In this document: positions 24,463 through 31,645 of the stretch, piece by piece | Layout: each line of letters begins with the position of its first letter | How positions within the stretch are numbered: the stretch's first letter is position 1 | Assembly: GCA_945834475.1 (NCBI GenBank) | Contig: CAMAHK010000007.1 | Span: forward strand, 1-53,293 | Length of the DNA: 53,293 nt | Direction of reading: 5' to 3' | Origin: an uncultured Verrucomicrobiota bacterium | GTDB lineage: Bacteria; Verrucomicrobiota; Kiritimatiellia; RFP12; UBA1067 | The notes under the pieces: model-generated | What the model was told of the DNA's origin: nothing | Databases searched by the model: none | The model's input: only the letters and a program-made list of their open reading frames with translations | Position numbers and translations under genes: made by a program

Positions 24463-25295
24463 AAGAGAGGCCCCGTCAGACAGCCCAACACGACGCCGAC
24501 AAAATAAACGGCCAACAGGACAAGAAGATTTTCCTTCAGGTTGCGGTTCGTCCGAAAAAGAACGAGGAGACCGAGCCCCGACCCCGTGAACGAGGAGGCC
24601 ATTAGAGCCCCGGGACTCATCGCCCCCGCCAGATAAAGCTTCGCCCCGGCGACCGACACCGCACAGTTCGGAATAAGCCCGAGTGCGCCCGCGGCAAGTT
24701 CGCCGAAGATTGGTTGGTTGAGCCGCAACGCCTCCAGGGAATCTTCGCCGAAGTAATGCATGCAAAGCTCGATCGCGCCGGAAATGACCACAATAAAAAG
24801 GAAGATCTCCGCCGTATGGATCAGCGCCGGCACGAGAATGCCCTTCGACCCCGTGCAACCGCAATGGCTGTGTTCGCAGAGTTCATGCACGGACACCTTG
24901 CGGCGCATGTGGCGGACAAAAGCCAGAACGCCATCGACGGCGAACCCGATCGCGAGCGCCGTGACGACCTTGATGCCGACGATCTTGAAAAGAAGCGCCG
25001 CCGGAACGCGCGAGGAAATGAGAACGGGGATAAGCTCGTCGGCCGTCGCCAGGAAGACGGCGAGAAGCGTGCCGACGGTGATGACACCGCCCGCATAGAA
25101 CGAGGCCGCGGCAGCAGAAACGCCGCACTGCGGAATCGCCCCCGCGAGCGACCCCGCAAACGGCCCTACAGAACGAGCACGCTCGAGAAACTTCTCGAGC
25201 GCGCCGCCCGCGTGGGCTTCCACCGCCTCCAGGACGAGGTACGTCGCAAAGAGAAACGGCAGAAGCTGCAGGGTTTCTAGAACGAATTCAATCAA
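24459..25295 (-). CDS. Putative 10-TM heavy-metal exporter/permease (ArsP-like, DUF2899 group)
   Basis: This protein of 278 residues has two related halves, each with hydrophobic segments and a conserved motif: AGAIPQCGVSAAAASFYAGG in the first and LGLIPNCAVSVAGAKLYLAG in the second. This duplicated PxC pattern is typical of ArsP-like permeases annotated as putative manganese or heavy-metal transporters. A His/Cys-rich loop (HELCEHSHCGCTG) between the halves could bind metal. The start is a TTG at 25295 overlapping the ferredoxin stop (TTGA), since upstream codons belong to the ferredoxin in another frame. The metal is unknown. Confidence 0.78.
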   Translation of the reverse strand: MIEFVLETLQLLPFLFATYLVLEAVEAHAGGALEKFLERARSVGPFAGSLAGAIPQCGVSAAAASFYAGGVITVGTLLAVFLATADELIPVLISSRVPAALLFKIVGIKVVTALAIGFAVDGVLAFVRHMRRKVSVHELCEHSHCGCTGSKGILVPALIHTAEIFLFIVVISGAIELCMHYFGEDSLEALRLNQPIFGELAAGALGLIPNCAVSVAGAKLYLAGAMSPGALMASSFTGSGLGLLVLFRTNRNLKENLLVLLAVYFVGVVLGCLTGPLL

Positions 25296-25462
25296 GCCGG
25301 GTTGATCGCTTCGTTCGGGCACTGAGCCGCGCAAGCGCCGCAGTCGAGGCACTTGTCGGGATCAATTGTGTAGGGCGTACCCTCGGTAATCGCTTCGGCC
25401 GGGCAAGCATCCTTGCAGCAGCCACAGCCAACGCACTTGTCAGCGGCAATCTTGTGAGCCAT
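25292..25462 (-). CDS. 2[4Fe-4S] ferredoxin
   Basis: A 56-residue protein read directly from the sequence. It has two CxxCxxCxxxCP cluster motifs: Cys10, Cys13, Cys16 and Cys20, then Cys38, Cys41, Cys44 and Cys48, as in clostridial-type ferredoxins. An extra Cys15 lies in the first motif. A GGAGAAA ribosome-binding site precedes the ATG at 25462. It is the first gene of a four-gene overlapping operon that ends with a radical SAM enzyme, which would need low-potential electrons. Cytoplasmic electron carrier. Confidence 0.93.
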   Translation of the reverse strand: MAHKIAADKCVGCGCCKDACPAEAITEGTPYTIDPDKCLDCGACAAQCPNEAINPA

Positions 25463-25507
25463 TTTCTTTTTTCTCCTTAATTTGGTTTGTCTTGCAAGAC
25501 GTCAGTT

Positions 25508-25537
25508 ATTATATCAATTCATCCCCCAGTTAGACAA
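25508..25537 (-). promoter_or_regulatory. Promoter of the ferredoxin operon
   Basis: TTGTCT (25537-25532) and TATAAT (25513-25508, in TTGATATAAT) are separated by 18 bases. The leader is about 40 bases long. Confidence 0.65.
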
Positions 25538-25602
25538 CGGTAAGTTAAATCTCAACTTCAAATCATCCTTCCTCGCCGCAACAAACCCCTCCTCACACCA
25601 AC

Positions 25603-25635
25603 TTTCCACGATTGTGCCTGACACAAACATGGAAA
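25603..25635 (-). terminator. Compound hairpin after the pgk operon
   Basis: TTTCCA (25603-25608) pairs with TGGAAA (25630-25635), and inside it TTGTG (25612-25616) pairs with CACAA (25622-25626). It lies 22 bases beyond the stop of the NYN gene. No strong T-run follows on the minus strand, so termination or mRNA 3'-end protection is only suggested. Confidence 0.45.
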
Positions 25636-25657
25636 ATCAGCACTCATCTCTTGCACA

Positions 25658-26170
25658 TCAGCCTGTGTAGATTGCCTGGTGAGCAAGATTGGCGATCTGA
25701 CGGCGGAAGTCCTTGTCGTGGGTTCGCACCGTGACACGATCGCCAAAGCCGCGGTAGACGGCCATGCGGACGAAATCGACGATGAAGCGGTCGGCGCGAT
25801 GCGCACCCGTTCCGCCCGTATAACTCACGCGCAGCCGTTCCTCGTTCGTCACGCGCTCGTCGTGTCCGTCGAAGACGATCCAAATGCGCAATGTCGGATC
25901 TTCCGCCAGCTTCGAGCGGGCCTGCGCGAAAAGTTCGTCACGGTCACGAGCGGACTTTGTCGCACCCAGAATGAGATTCCAACCGTCCCAGAGCTCGAGC
26001 CGTGCGTCGGCAAGCTCTTCGGCGGCAATCAGCGCGAGGGTGAAGTGCGCCTCCAGCGCGTCCTTCTCCGCCCGCAAGGCGGCGTTCACCGCCTTCAACT
26101 TCTCGACTTCCGTCTTCAGCTCGCGAAGATGCGCGACGCGCGCACCGAGAATGAGATCCTGTGCGCTCAT
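25658..26170 (-). CDS. NYN/PIN-like (YacP-type) nuclease-like protein with N-terminal coiled coil
   Basis: This 170-residue protein has a charged coiled coil at residues about 12-50. A compact domain follows with LWDGWNLILGA, RIWIVFDGHDERV, YTGGTGAHRADRFI and VTVRTHDKDFRRQ. The spaced Asp residues and the order of these motifs resemble NYN_YacP domains of the PIN nuclease fold, in which acidic residues bind metal for RNA cleavage. It overlaps prmC by ATGA and is the last gene of the pgk operon. RNA processing linked to translation is plausible, but no substrate can be read from the sequence. Confidence 0.72.
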   Translation of the reverse strand: MSAQDLILGARVAHLRELKTEVEKLKAVNAALRAEKDALEAHFTLALIAAEELADARLELWDGWNLILGATKSARDRDELFAQARSKLAEDPTLRIWIVFDGHDERVTNEERLRVSYTGGTGAHRADRFIVDFVRMAVYRGFGDRVTVRTHDKDFRRQIANLAHQAIYTG

Positions 26171-27036
26171 TTGAGAATCGCGGACGCGTAGCGGTCGTGT
26201 CCCGCGTAGTCCTTCTCGATCTGGATGTCGCTGAAACCGTAATCAGACATCAGCTTCTCGAGCGCCGGTCCCTGATCCTCGCCAATCTCGAAGAAGACCG
26301 CCCCGCCTGGCTTGAGCAGGTTGAGCGCATCGGCGAGATAGCGGTCATAAAAGTCGAGCCCCGTCACCCCGCCGTCAAGCGCCAGGCGCGGTTCGAAGTC
26401 TTTCACCTGCGGATCAAGTGTCTCGCAGACCGCCGTCTTGATGTACGGCGGATTTGAGACGAGGACGTCCACGCTCTCGGGTTCGTCGAACTCGTCGAGT
26501 CCGTCGGCGACCGCGAACTTCACGTGCGCGGCGAGCCCCGTCCGCACAGCATTCTCCCGCGCAAGCTGGATCGCGTCTTCCGAGACATCCGTCCCGAGAA
26601 ACACCGCCGCGCCCTTGAATTCCTTCGCCAGCGAAAGGATGATCGCTCCTGTCCCCGTCCCCACGTCAACAACGAGGGGAAGCGACGAGTGCTGAGCGTT
26701 GCGTGTCGAATGGAGGTGGCGCAAGACACGCGTCACTAGCTCTTCCGTCTCGGGACGCGGAATGAGCGCGCGCTTGTCGCAGGTAAGCGTCAGCGTTCGG
26801 AAGTCCCACTCGCCCAAGACATACTGGAGCGGCTCGCCCTTCACGAGTCGCGCCATCCCGCGCCGCATCGCCTCGAGGTACTTCTCAGGGACATCCTTCG
26901 CAAGAGACGACGCGAGCAGTCCGCGCCCGACACCAAGAAGCCGCGCAGCCAGAAGCTCCGCGGCGACTTGAGGATCGGGCACGCCCTTTCCGTTCAGGAA
27001 CGAGGCTGCTTTCGCAATGACCTCATGCCAAGTCAT
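26167..27036 (-). CDS. prmC: Peptide chain release factor N5-glutamine methyltransferase
   Basis: This 289-residue SAM-dependent enzyme methylates the Gln of the GGQ motif in release factors. The helical N-terminal domain is followed by the SAM motif DVGTGTGAI (residues 124-132) and the catalytic NPPY at 195-198. RPETEEL near residue 95 is typical of PrmC. Residues about 109-119 (HSTRNAQHSSL), directly before the SAM motif, are encoded by a heptamer repeat and look like an insertion. The ATG follows immediately after the stop of the DUF3127 gene. Confidence 0.95.
   Translation of the reverse strand: MTWHEVIAKAASFLNGKGVPDPQVAAELLAARLLGVGRGLLASSLAKDVPEKYLEAMRRGMARLVKGEPLQYVLGEWDFRTLTLTCDKRALIPRPETEELVTRVLRHLHSTRNAQHSSLPLVVDVGTGTGAIILSLAKEFKGAAVFLGTDVSEDAIQLARENAVRTGLAAHVKFAVADGLDEFDEPESVDVLVSNPPYIKTAVCETLDPQVKDFEPRLALDGGVTGLDFYDRYLADALNLLKPGGAVFFEIGEDQGPALEKLMSDYGFSDIQIEKDYAGHDRYASAILK
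26681..26708 (-). repeat. Degenerate 7-base tandem repeat inside prmC
   Basis: Plus-strand units are AGCGACG, AGTGCTG, AGCGTTG and CGTGTCG, sharing an AGyGnyG pattern. They encode the extra loop before the SAM-binding motif. Confidence 0.55.
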
Positions 27037-27420
27037 TTAGAACGGCATGTCGTCGACATCCCCGGCATCTGCCGGGAAGTCGGGTTCGGCTGGCGCCGGC
27101 ACGGGCTCGGTCGACGAGCCGTCGGCGTTGAGGACCTCGATCTTGAGCGCCGTCAGGTCGACGAAGTACTGTGTGCCCTTCGGACCGTCCCAGCGGCGAC
27201 CGTCGATCGCGAAGCGAACCTTCGCGCGCTGTCCCTTGGCGACACCGTCCAAGAGCGAACAGTTGTCCTTCTTGAACGTGAACTTGACGGGGTTCGGATA
27301 CTTCGACGTCGAATCGACATCGTTGCCGATGATACAATCGCGCTTCGTGAAGCCGCTGCCGAAAGTCTGCACTGCGCCGACTTCCTCGACAACCCCCGTG
27401 TACTCGTAAATCTGAGCCAT
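27037..27420 (-). CDS. DUF3127-family OB-fold-like protein with SSB-like acidic tail
   Basis: This 127-residue protein begins MAQIYEYTGVVEEVGAVQTF and contains AKVRFAIDGRRWDGPKGTQY, which resembles the DUF3127 family. I recall that family as small, probably OB-fold proteins. The C-terminal 25 residues are Pro/Glu/Asp-rich and end DVDDMPF. This closely resembles the DDxPF tip with which single-stranded-DNA-binding protein recruits partners. The likely role is nucleic-acid binding and partner recruitment; this is inference. It lies 11 bases after pgk and abuts prmC. Confidence 0.78.
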   Translation of the reverse strand: MAQIYEYTGVVEEVGAVQTFGSGFTKRDCIIGNDVDSTSKYPNPVKFTFKKDNCSLLDGVAKGQRAKVRFAIDGRRWDGPKGTQYFVDLTALKIEVLNADGSSTEPVPAPAEPDFPADAGDVDDMPF

Positions 27421-27431
27421 GTGCCGAGACC

Positions 27432-28745
27432 TTACTTCGCGGTGAGCGCCGCAACGCCCGGGAGGACCTTGCCTTCGAGGAACTCGAGGGACGCGCCGCC
27501 GCCCGTGGAGACGTGGCTCATCTCGGGAGCCTTGCCCGACTTCTTGACCGCGCTGACCGAGTCACCACCGCCGATGATCGAGATGCCGCCATTGGCCTTG
27601 ACCGTCGCAACCGCCTCGCAGACGCCGTACGTGCCCTTGGAGAGCGGCGCGAACTCGAAGCAGCCCATCGGGCCGTTCCAGACGACCGTCTTCGCGTCCT
27701 TGACCGCCGCGCTGAAGAGCTCGACCGACTTCGGCCCGATGTCAAGACCCATCCAGCCGTCCTCGATGTCGCCCTCGACCGTCTTCATCGTGATGTCGGA
27801 GGCATCCTTCTCGGCCGGGAACTTGTCGGCGATGACGCTGTCAACCGGAAGGAGGATCTTGACGCCCTTCGCCTCGGCCTTCTCGAGCATCTCCTTGCAG
27901 TATGCGACCTGCTCGTCTTCGCAGAGCGAGTTGCCGATCTTCATGCCCTGCGCCTTCTTGAAGGTGTAGGCCATGCCGCCGCCGATGATGAGCGTGTCAA
28001 CTTTCTCGAGGAGGGCCTTCACGACCGCGAGCTTGTCGGAAACCTTCGCGCCACCGAGAATCGCGACGAATGGACGGACCGGGTGTTCGACCGCATCACC
28101 GAGGAACTGAATTTCCTTCTCCAGAAGGAAGCCCGAGACCGCCGGCTGGATGTAGTCGGCGATGACCGCCGTCGAGGCGTGGGCGCGGTGGGCCGTGCCG
28201 AACGCGTCGTTGCAGTAGATGTCGCCGTAGCTGGCGAGCTTCTTCGCCATCTCGGCGCGCTCGGCCTTGAGCTCCGCCTTCTTCGTGGCGAACTCTTCGT
28301 CGGTGAGGTGGATGCCCTTCTTCTCGTCATCCTTCTTCACCTTGCCGTCCTCGGCCTTGTAGAAGCGGGTGTTCTCAAGGAGCGCGACTTCACCCGGCTG
28401 AAGCGCCTTGACGACGTCGTCGGCCGCCATGCAGTCGGGGACGAACTTGACCGCGAGGCCGAGCTTCTCGGAGAGCGCCTCCGCAACCGGCTTGAGCGTG
28501 AACGCCGCATTCTCCGGATTCGCCGGCTTGCCGAGCTTGACGCCTTTCGGACGGCCGAGGTGCGACATGAGGACGAGCGAACCGCCCTGCTCGAGGACGT
28601 ACTTGATCGACGGCAGCGCCGCGACGATGCGCGTGTCGTCCGTGATCTTGCCCGAGCCGTCCTTGGCCATCGGAACGTTGAAGTCAACGCGCATGACCAC
28701 GCGCTTGCCCTTGAGCTCAACATCCTTCAGTGTCTTCTTATCCAT
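27432..28745 (-). CDS. pgk: Phosphoglycerate kinase
   Basis: This 437-residue glycolytic enzyme transfers phosphate from 1,3-bisphosphoglycerate to ADP. Conserved motifs include [11 protein letters not shown], the SHLGRPKG substrate-binding loop, [31 protein letters not shown] and the C-terminal GGGDSVSAV and [14 protein letters not shown]. It is somewhat longer than usual because of a Lys/Glu-rich insertion around residues 125-165. A strong AAGGAG ribosome-binding site lies 10 bases before the ATG. It heads the operon with the DUF3127 gene, prmC and the NYN gene. Confidence 0.97.
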   Translation of the reverse strand: MDKKTLKDVELKGKRVVMRVDFNVPMAKDGSGKITDDTRIVAALPSIKYVLEQGGSLVLMSHLGRPKGVKLGKPANPENAAFTLKPVAEALSEKLGLAVKFVPDCMAADDVVKALQPGEVALLENTRFYKAEDGKVKKDDEKKGIHLTDEEFATKKAELKAERAEMAKKLASYGDIYCNDAFGTAHRAHASTAVIADYIQPAVSGFLLEKEIQFLGDAVEHPVRPFVAILGGAKVSDKLAVVKALLEKVDTLIIGGGMAYTFKKAQGMKIGNSLCEDEQVAYCKEMLEKAEAKGVKILLPVDSVIADKFPAEKDASDITMKTVEGDIEDGWMGLDIGPKSVELFSAAVKDAKTVVWNGPMGCFEFAPLSKGTYGVCEAVATVKANGGISIIGGGDSVSAVKKSGKAPEMSHVSTGGGASLEFLEGKVLPGVAALTAK

Positions 28746-28760
28746 GATCTTTATAACTCC

Positions 28761-28792
28761 TTAACTGATCAATTGTTTAACTGATTAACTTA
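28761..28792. repeat. 8-base tandem repeat upstream of pgk
   Basis: Plus-strand units are TTAACTGA, TCAATTGT, TTAACTGA and TTAACTTA. The array abuts the pgk ribosome-binding site, so the leader of the mRNA is made largely of repeat. Confidence 0.7.
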
Positions 28793-28805
28793 AAAACCGT
28801 ATTTC

Positions 28806-28840
28806 CCGACTTGCGACTTTCGACGACCGACTTCCGGCCT
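28806..28840. repeat. 7-base tandem repeat between pgk and rpsT
   Basis: Plus-strand units are CCGACTT, GCGACTT, TCGACGA, CCGACTT and CCGGCCT. The CCGACTT unit is close to the CGGACTT/AGGACTT units at the end of lpxD, 12 kb away. Confidence 0.7.
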
Positions 28841-28854
28841 TTTGAAAGTTGCAA

Positions 28855-28886
28855 GGGCACCAGAATGTTCTTGCATTCCGATGCCC
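28855..28886 (-). terminator. Hairpin downstream of rpsT
   Basis: GGGCACCAGAATG (28855-28867) pairs with CATTCCGATGCCC (28874-28886) as a 13-bp stem with two G-U pairs when read as RNA and a 6-base loop. It lies 32 bases after the rpsT stop. The tail is not T-rich, so it may act as a weak terminator or a 3'-end stabiliser. Confidence 0.55.
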
Positions 28887-28917
28887 TATGCGATCACATT
28901 CCCGATTGCCTTGAATG

Positions 28918-29205
28918 TTACTTGGCGGCCGCAGCAGCCATCTTGTTCATCTTGAGCTGAGCGCGGGATTTCTTGCGGTCAGCCGTGTTCTTCGTGATGA
29001 TACCCTTCTTCACGGCCTTGTCGAGACCGGAGACAAATTCCTTGAACTTCTTCGCCGCGGTTTCCGCATCGGAGGCATCCGCAGCCTTGAAGAGCTTCTT
29101 GTGCGCGTCGTGCAGCTTCGCCTTGCACACTGCATTGCGCTTACGCGCCTTCTCATTCTGACGATCGCGCTTACGAGCCGCGCGGCCACCCTTGATATTA
29201 GCCAT
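28918..29205 (-). CDS. rpsT: 30S ribosomal protein S20
   Basis: This 95-residue, very basic protein begins MANIKGGRAARKRDRQNEKA and continues as a three-helix Lys/Ala-rich protein, typical of bS20, which binds 16S rRNA in the body of the small subunit. The C-terminus ends in an Ala run. It has its own promoter, an AAGGAT ribosome-binding site and a hairpin after the stop, so it appears monocistronic. Confidence 0.95.
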   Translation of the reverse strand: MANIKGGRAARKRDRQNEKARKRNAVCKAKLHDAHKKLFKAADASDAETAAKKFKEFVSGLDKAVKKGIITKNTADRKKSRAQLKMNKMAAAAAK

Positions 29206-29239
29206 TTTTATTTATCCTTTTATGGGAATGTTCGCGCAT

Positions 29240-29269
29240 AGTATATCAAAAAACCGTGCCGCGAATCAA
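29240..29269 (-). promoter_or_regulatory. rpsT promoter
   Basis: TTGATT (29269-29264) and TATACT (29245-29240, within TTTTGATATACT) are separated by 18 bases. The predicted leader is about 28 bases. Confidence 0.7.
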
Positions 29270-29277
29270 GTGCGGAT

Positions 29278-29889
29278 CTACTTTCCCTCAATCCAGAGGA
29301 CGCGTTCCTGCTCGAGCGTGAAAACACCGTTCGCCGCGAGAGCTTCGATGGCGGAGGCGACGTCCTCGACCTTGAACTGCGACTGAAGCGTGTTCTGCAA
29401 CTTCTTCAAGCTTTTCGGACGCATGCGGTTCAGGCGATCCACGTCTTCCGGCGGAAGCGGCAGCGCGGGCTTTTTCTTGCGCGTCGCGCGCGGTTTCTTC
29501 GCCGTCGTCGTTGTCGAAGCCTTGCGCGTCCGCTTCGCGAGCTTCGGCTCGTCCGCCGGCGCTTCGGCCGGAGCCGACTTCTCGGCGCTCGACTCGGCCG
29601 TCGCGGCCGACTGACGCGCCTCGGAAACGAGCTGCGCGTCCGTTTCGGGCGAGACATCCTCCGGCGTCGGCGTCAGGGCGTCCTTCGTCGGAATCGGCAG
29701 GATCGCCGGCGTAGGCGCGTCGCCCAGAAGCGCCAAGACCGCCTCTGGCGTCTCACGCACGTCATAGTCAAGCCCGTCTCCCACAGGGACGACAACAGAG
29801 CCGCCGCCCTTGCGCGGTTCGACGGTGACGATAAAAGCGGCATTCAGCCAGATCGGCGAAGTATCGAGTCGAGTGAGTCTGATGAACAT
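29278..29889 (-). CDS. FlbD/SwrD-like N-terminal domain fused to a basic low-complexity linker
   Basis: Residues 1-60 (MFIRLTRLDTSPIWLNAAFI, then IVTVEPRKGG) resemble the small FlbD/SwrD family, which begins MIxLTRLNG and is otherwise usually only 60-70 residues. Here it is followed by a long Ala/Pro/Glu-rich linker, a Lys/Arg-rich segment (about 115-140) and a C-terminal helical region of about 60 residues. No flagellar genes are in this window. The likely -10 (TAGAAT, 29904-29899) is 9 bases from the ATG, suggesting a leaderless mRNA. The biological role is unknown; the basic segment could contact nucleic acid. Confidence 0.65.
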   Translation of the reverse strand: MFIRLTRLDTSPIWLNAAFIVTVEPRKGGGSVVVPVGDGLDYDVRETPEAVLALLGDAPTPAILPIPTKDALTPTPEDVSPETDAQLVSEARQSAATAESSAEKSAPAEAPADEPKLAKRTRKASTTTTAKKPRATRKKKPALPLPPEDVDRLNRMRPKSLKKLQNTLQSQFKVEDVASAIEALAANGVFTLEQERVLWIEGK

Positions 29890-29930
29890 AATCGTGTTAT
29901 TCTACTACCCTACAAAGCACAAGGCGACCG

Positions 29931-30734
29931 TCAGACCTGCGGCGGCCTGGGAAGTCGTCCCTCGAGCGCATCCGCCGCAATGGCTTTCACATCCGAGTCA
30001 AAGTCGCCCTTGATGATCCACTTCAGGAAGTTCGGTTCGTTGAGCATCAGCTTCTTGAGCGGTTCGCCCTTCTTCTTGCCGAAGTTGACGCACAGAACCC
30101 CGTCCCGCCAACGGAACATGCCGTTGCGGTCGGCGTTGAGCGGATCGTGCGGCGCGATGTACTCGGCGAGCTCATGAATACCCTTGCCTTGGAGTTCGGC
30201 GTAACGTCCCTCGGTGCGCGTCAGCTGCGCCTTGAGAACGTCCAGCGTCGCCTGCGCGTCGGCGAGCGCCCCGTGTGCCCCGACATGGTCGCGGTGGCAG
30301 TAGTAGGCCACGGCTGAGGTCAGGTCGCGCGGCTCCATCTTATGGTAGATGCGCTGCACGTCGACGCGGTCGACGACCGCCGCCGAGAGATTGCGGCCGA
30401 CGCGGAGGAACTCCTCCTCAAGGCACGGGATGTCATAGCGGTCGGAGTTGAAGCCCGAGATGTCGCAGCCCTCGAAGAAGGCGTAGATCTCGTCCGCCAC
30501 CTCGGCGAACGTCGGACAGTTCGCGACCGTCGCGTCGTCGATGCCGTGAATGGCCGTCGTCTCGGGCGGAATCGGGATCGTCGGATTGAGAAGACGCTCA
30601 AGACGCTCCTCCGTGCCGTCGGGATTCACCTTCACCGCCGCGATCTCGATGATGCGGTCCTTGCGCGGGAAGAGTCCCGTGGTTTCAAGGTCGAAGACGA
30701 CGAGCGGACGTTTCAGGGCGATCGGAAAGATCAT
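29931..30734 (-). CDS. DnaQ-like 3'-5' exonuclease
   Basis: This 267-residue protein has an N-terminal DEDDh exonuclease domain. ExoI is VVFDLETTGLFP with Asp15 and Glu17; ExoII is near ISGFNSDRYDIPCLEEEF; ExoIII is HGALADAQATLDVL. It resembles the exonuclease domain of the epsilon subunit or of PolC. The C-terminal 85 residues (about 185-267) include a basic FGKKKGEPLKKL segment, as found in other stand-alone exonucleases. It overlaps the ABC permease gene by ATGA. Roles in proofreading, repair or RNA trimming are possible. Confidence 0.88.
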   Translation of the reverse strand: MIFPIALKRPLVVFDLETTGLFPRKDRIIEIAAVKVNPDGTEERLERLLNPTIPIPPETTAIHGIDDATVANCPTFAEVADEIYAFFEGCDISGFNSDRYDIPCLEEEFLRVGRNLSAAVVDRVDVQRIYHKMEPRDLTSAVAYYCHRDHVGAHGALADAQATLDVLKAQLTRTEGRYAELQGKGIHELAEYIAPHDPLNADRNGMFRWRDGVLCVNFGKKKGEPLKKLMLNEPNFLKWIIKGDFDSDVKAIAADALEGRLPRPPQV

Positions 30735-31645
30735 TTTTCACTCCTCAGTGCGGGGTCCAGACGGTCGCGGAGATAATCCGCGAGATGATTGAAGACAAGT
30801 ACGAGAATGAAGATCGCCGCAGTCGTGAAGACCATCTCCCACCAAATGCCCTGCCAGAGCCGCGTTCGCGCGTTGTTGATCATAATACCCCAGCTCGGCT
30901 CGCCCTGCACGCCGATGCCGAGGAACGAGATGAAGACCTCCGTCGAGACCGCGCTCGGGAAGCGGATCGAAAACTGGATGAGAATGACGTGCGCGACGTT
31001 GGGCAGGATGTGGCGAAACATGATCCGCGCGTCGGAGTAACCGAGCGTCTTCGCCGCCTGCACGTACGCGCGGTCGCGGTGCTTCATTGTCTCGCCGCGG
31101 ATCGTTCGGCACGTGCCGACCCACGTCGTCAGCCCGATGCCGACGATGACACCGAGGAGCCCCTTGCCGACCACCAGCGAAATCGCGAGAATGAAGAGGA
31201 GCCCCGGCATCGACGCAACCGTCGCGCAAAGCCAGATGACGAGCGAATCGATCTTGCCGCCGTAGTAGCCACCGAGAAGCCCTAGGACGACACCCAACGG
31301 AATCGCGATGAGCGAGGTCAGGATGCCGACGTAAAAGGCAATGCGCGTTCCCTGTGCGAGGCGCTCGGCGACCGAACGCCCGAGGTTGTCGGTGCCGAGG
31401 AGGTACACCGTACCGCGGTGCGTCTCGCCCGCGGCGGGTAACAGGTCTGCCGTGGAAACGCCGCGGGCGGGGACGCACCGCGGTACGGAGTCCCCCGGCG
31501 GCAAAAACCTCGCCTCCATGCAGACCTGGTTATAGCTCGGTGTCGTGTCGCGCACCTGCGCGACACGATACTGCACTTCGCCGTAGATCGCCACGGCGAA
31601 GTAGGCGGCCAGCGCCAGCAGGCAGAGCTTAACCGAAAGCTTCAT
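30731..31645 (-). CDS. Oligopeptide/dipeptide-type ABC transporter permease (OppC/DppC family)
   Basis: This 304-residue membrane protein has about six hydrophobic segments. It has the LLGTDNLGRSVAERL motif before the second segment and the cytoplasmic EAA-type loop AAKTLGYSDARIMFRHILPN. No partner permease, ATPase or binding protein is in the window, so it is an orphan component. The start at 31645 overlaps the end of cmk by 17 bases; longer frames upstream are cmk shadow. Between the first segment and the GTDNLG motif about 27 residues are encoded by a large DNA palindrome (31408-31488), which looks like an in-frame insertion in a periplasmic loop. Confidence 0.87.
   Translation of the reverse strand: MKLSVKLCLLALAAYFAVAIYGEVQYRVAQVRDTTPSYNQVCMEARFLPPGDSVPRCVPARGVSTADLLPAAGETHRGTVYLLGTDNLGRSVAERLAQGTRIAFYVGILTSLIAIPLGVVLGLLGGYYGGKIDSLVIWLCATVASMPGLLFILAISLVVGKGLLGVIVGIGLTTWVGTCRTIRGETMKHRDRAYVQAAKTLGYSDARIMFRHILPNVAHVILIQFSIRFPSAVSTEVFISFLGIGVQGEPSWGIMINNARTRLWQGIWWEMVFTTAAIFILVLVFNHLADYLRDRLDPALRSEK
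31408..31488. repeat. Large palindrome inserted in frame in the ABC permease gene
   Basis: Arm 31408-31436 pairs with arm 31459-31488; 28 of the 29-30 positions are complementary. Both share the CCGTACCGCGGTGCGTC and CGCCCGCGGCG blocks. The loop is 22 bases. The element is wholly coding and leaves the frame open, like the protein-coding palindromic elements described in Rickettsia. I see no second copy in this window. Confidence 0.85.

Noticed and set aside
24463-24864. Longer N-terminus of the BrkB protein
   Set aside because: It overlaps the permease in another frame, while the ATG at 24462 gives the typical family length and ATGA coupling.
25296-25352. N-terminal extension of the metal permease upstream of the TTG start
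   Set aside because: These codons overlap the ferredoxin gene in another frame and read MPRLRRLRGS-type shadow sequence. The TTG overlap matches the operon's coupling style.
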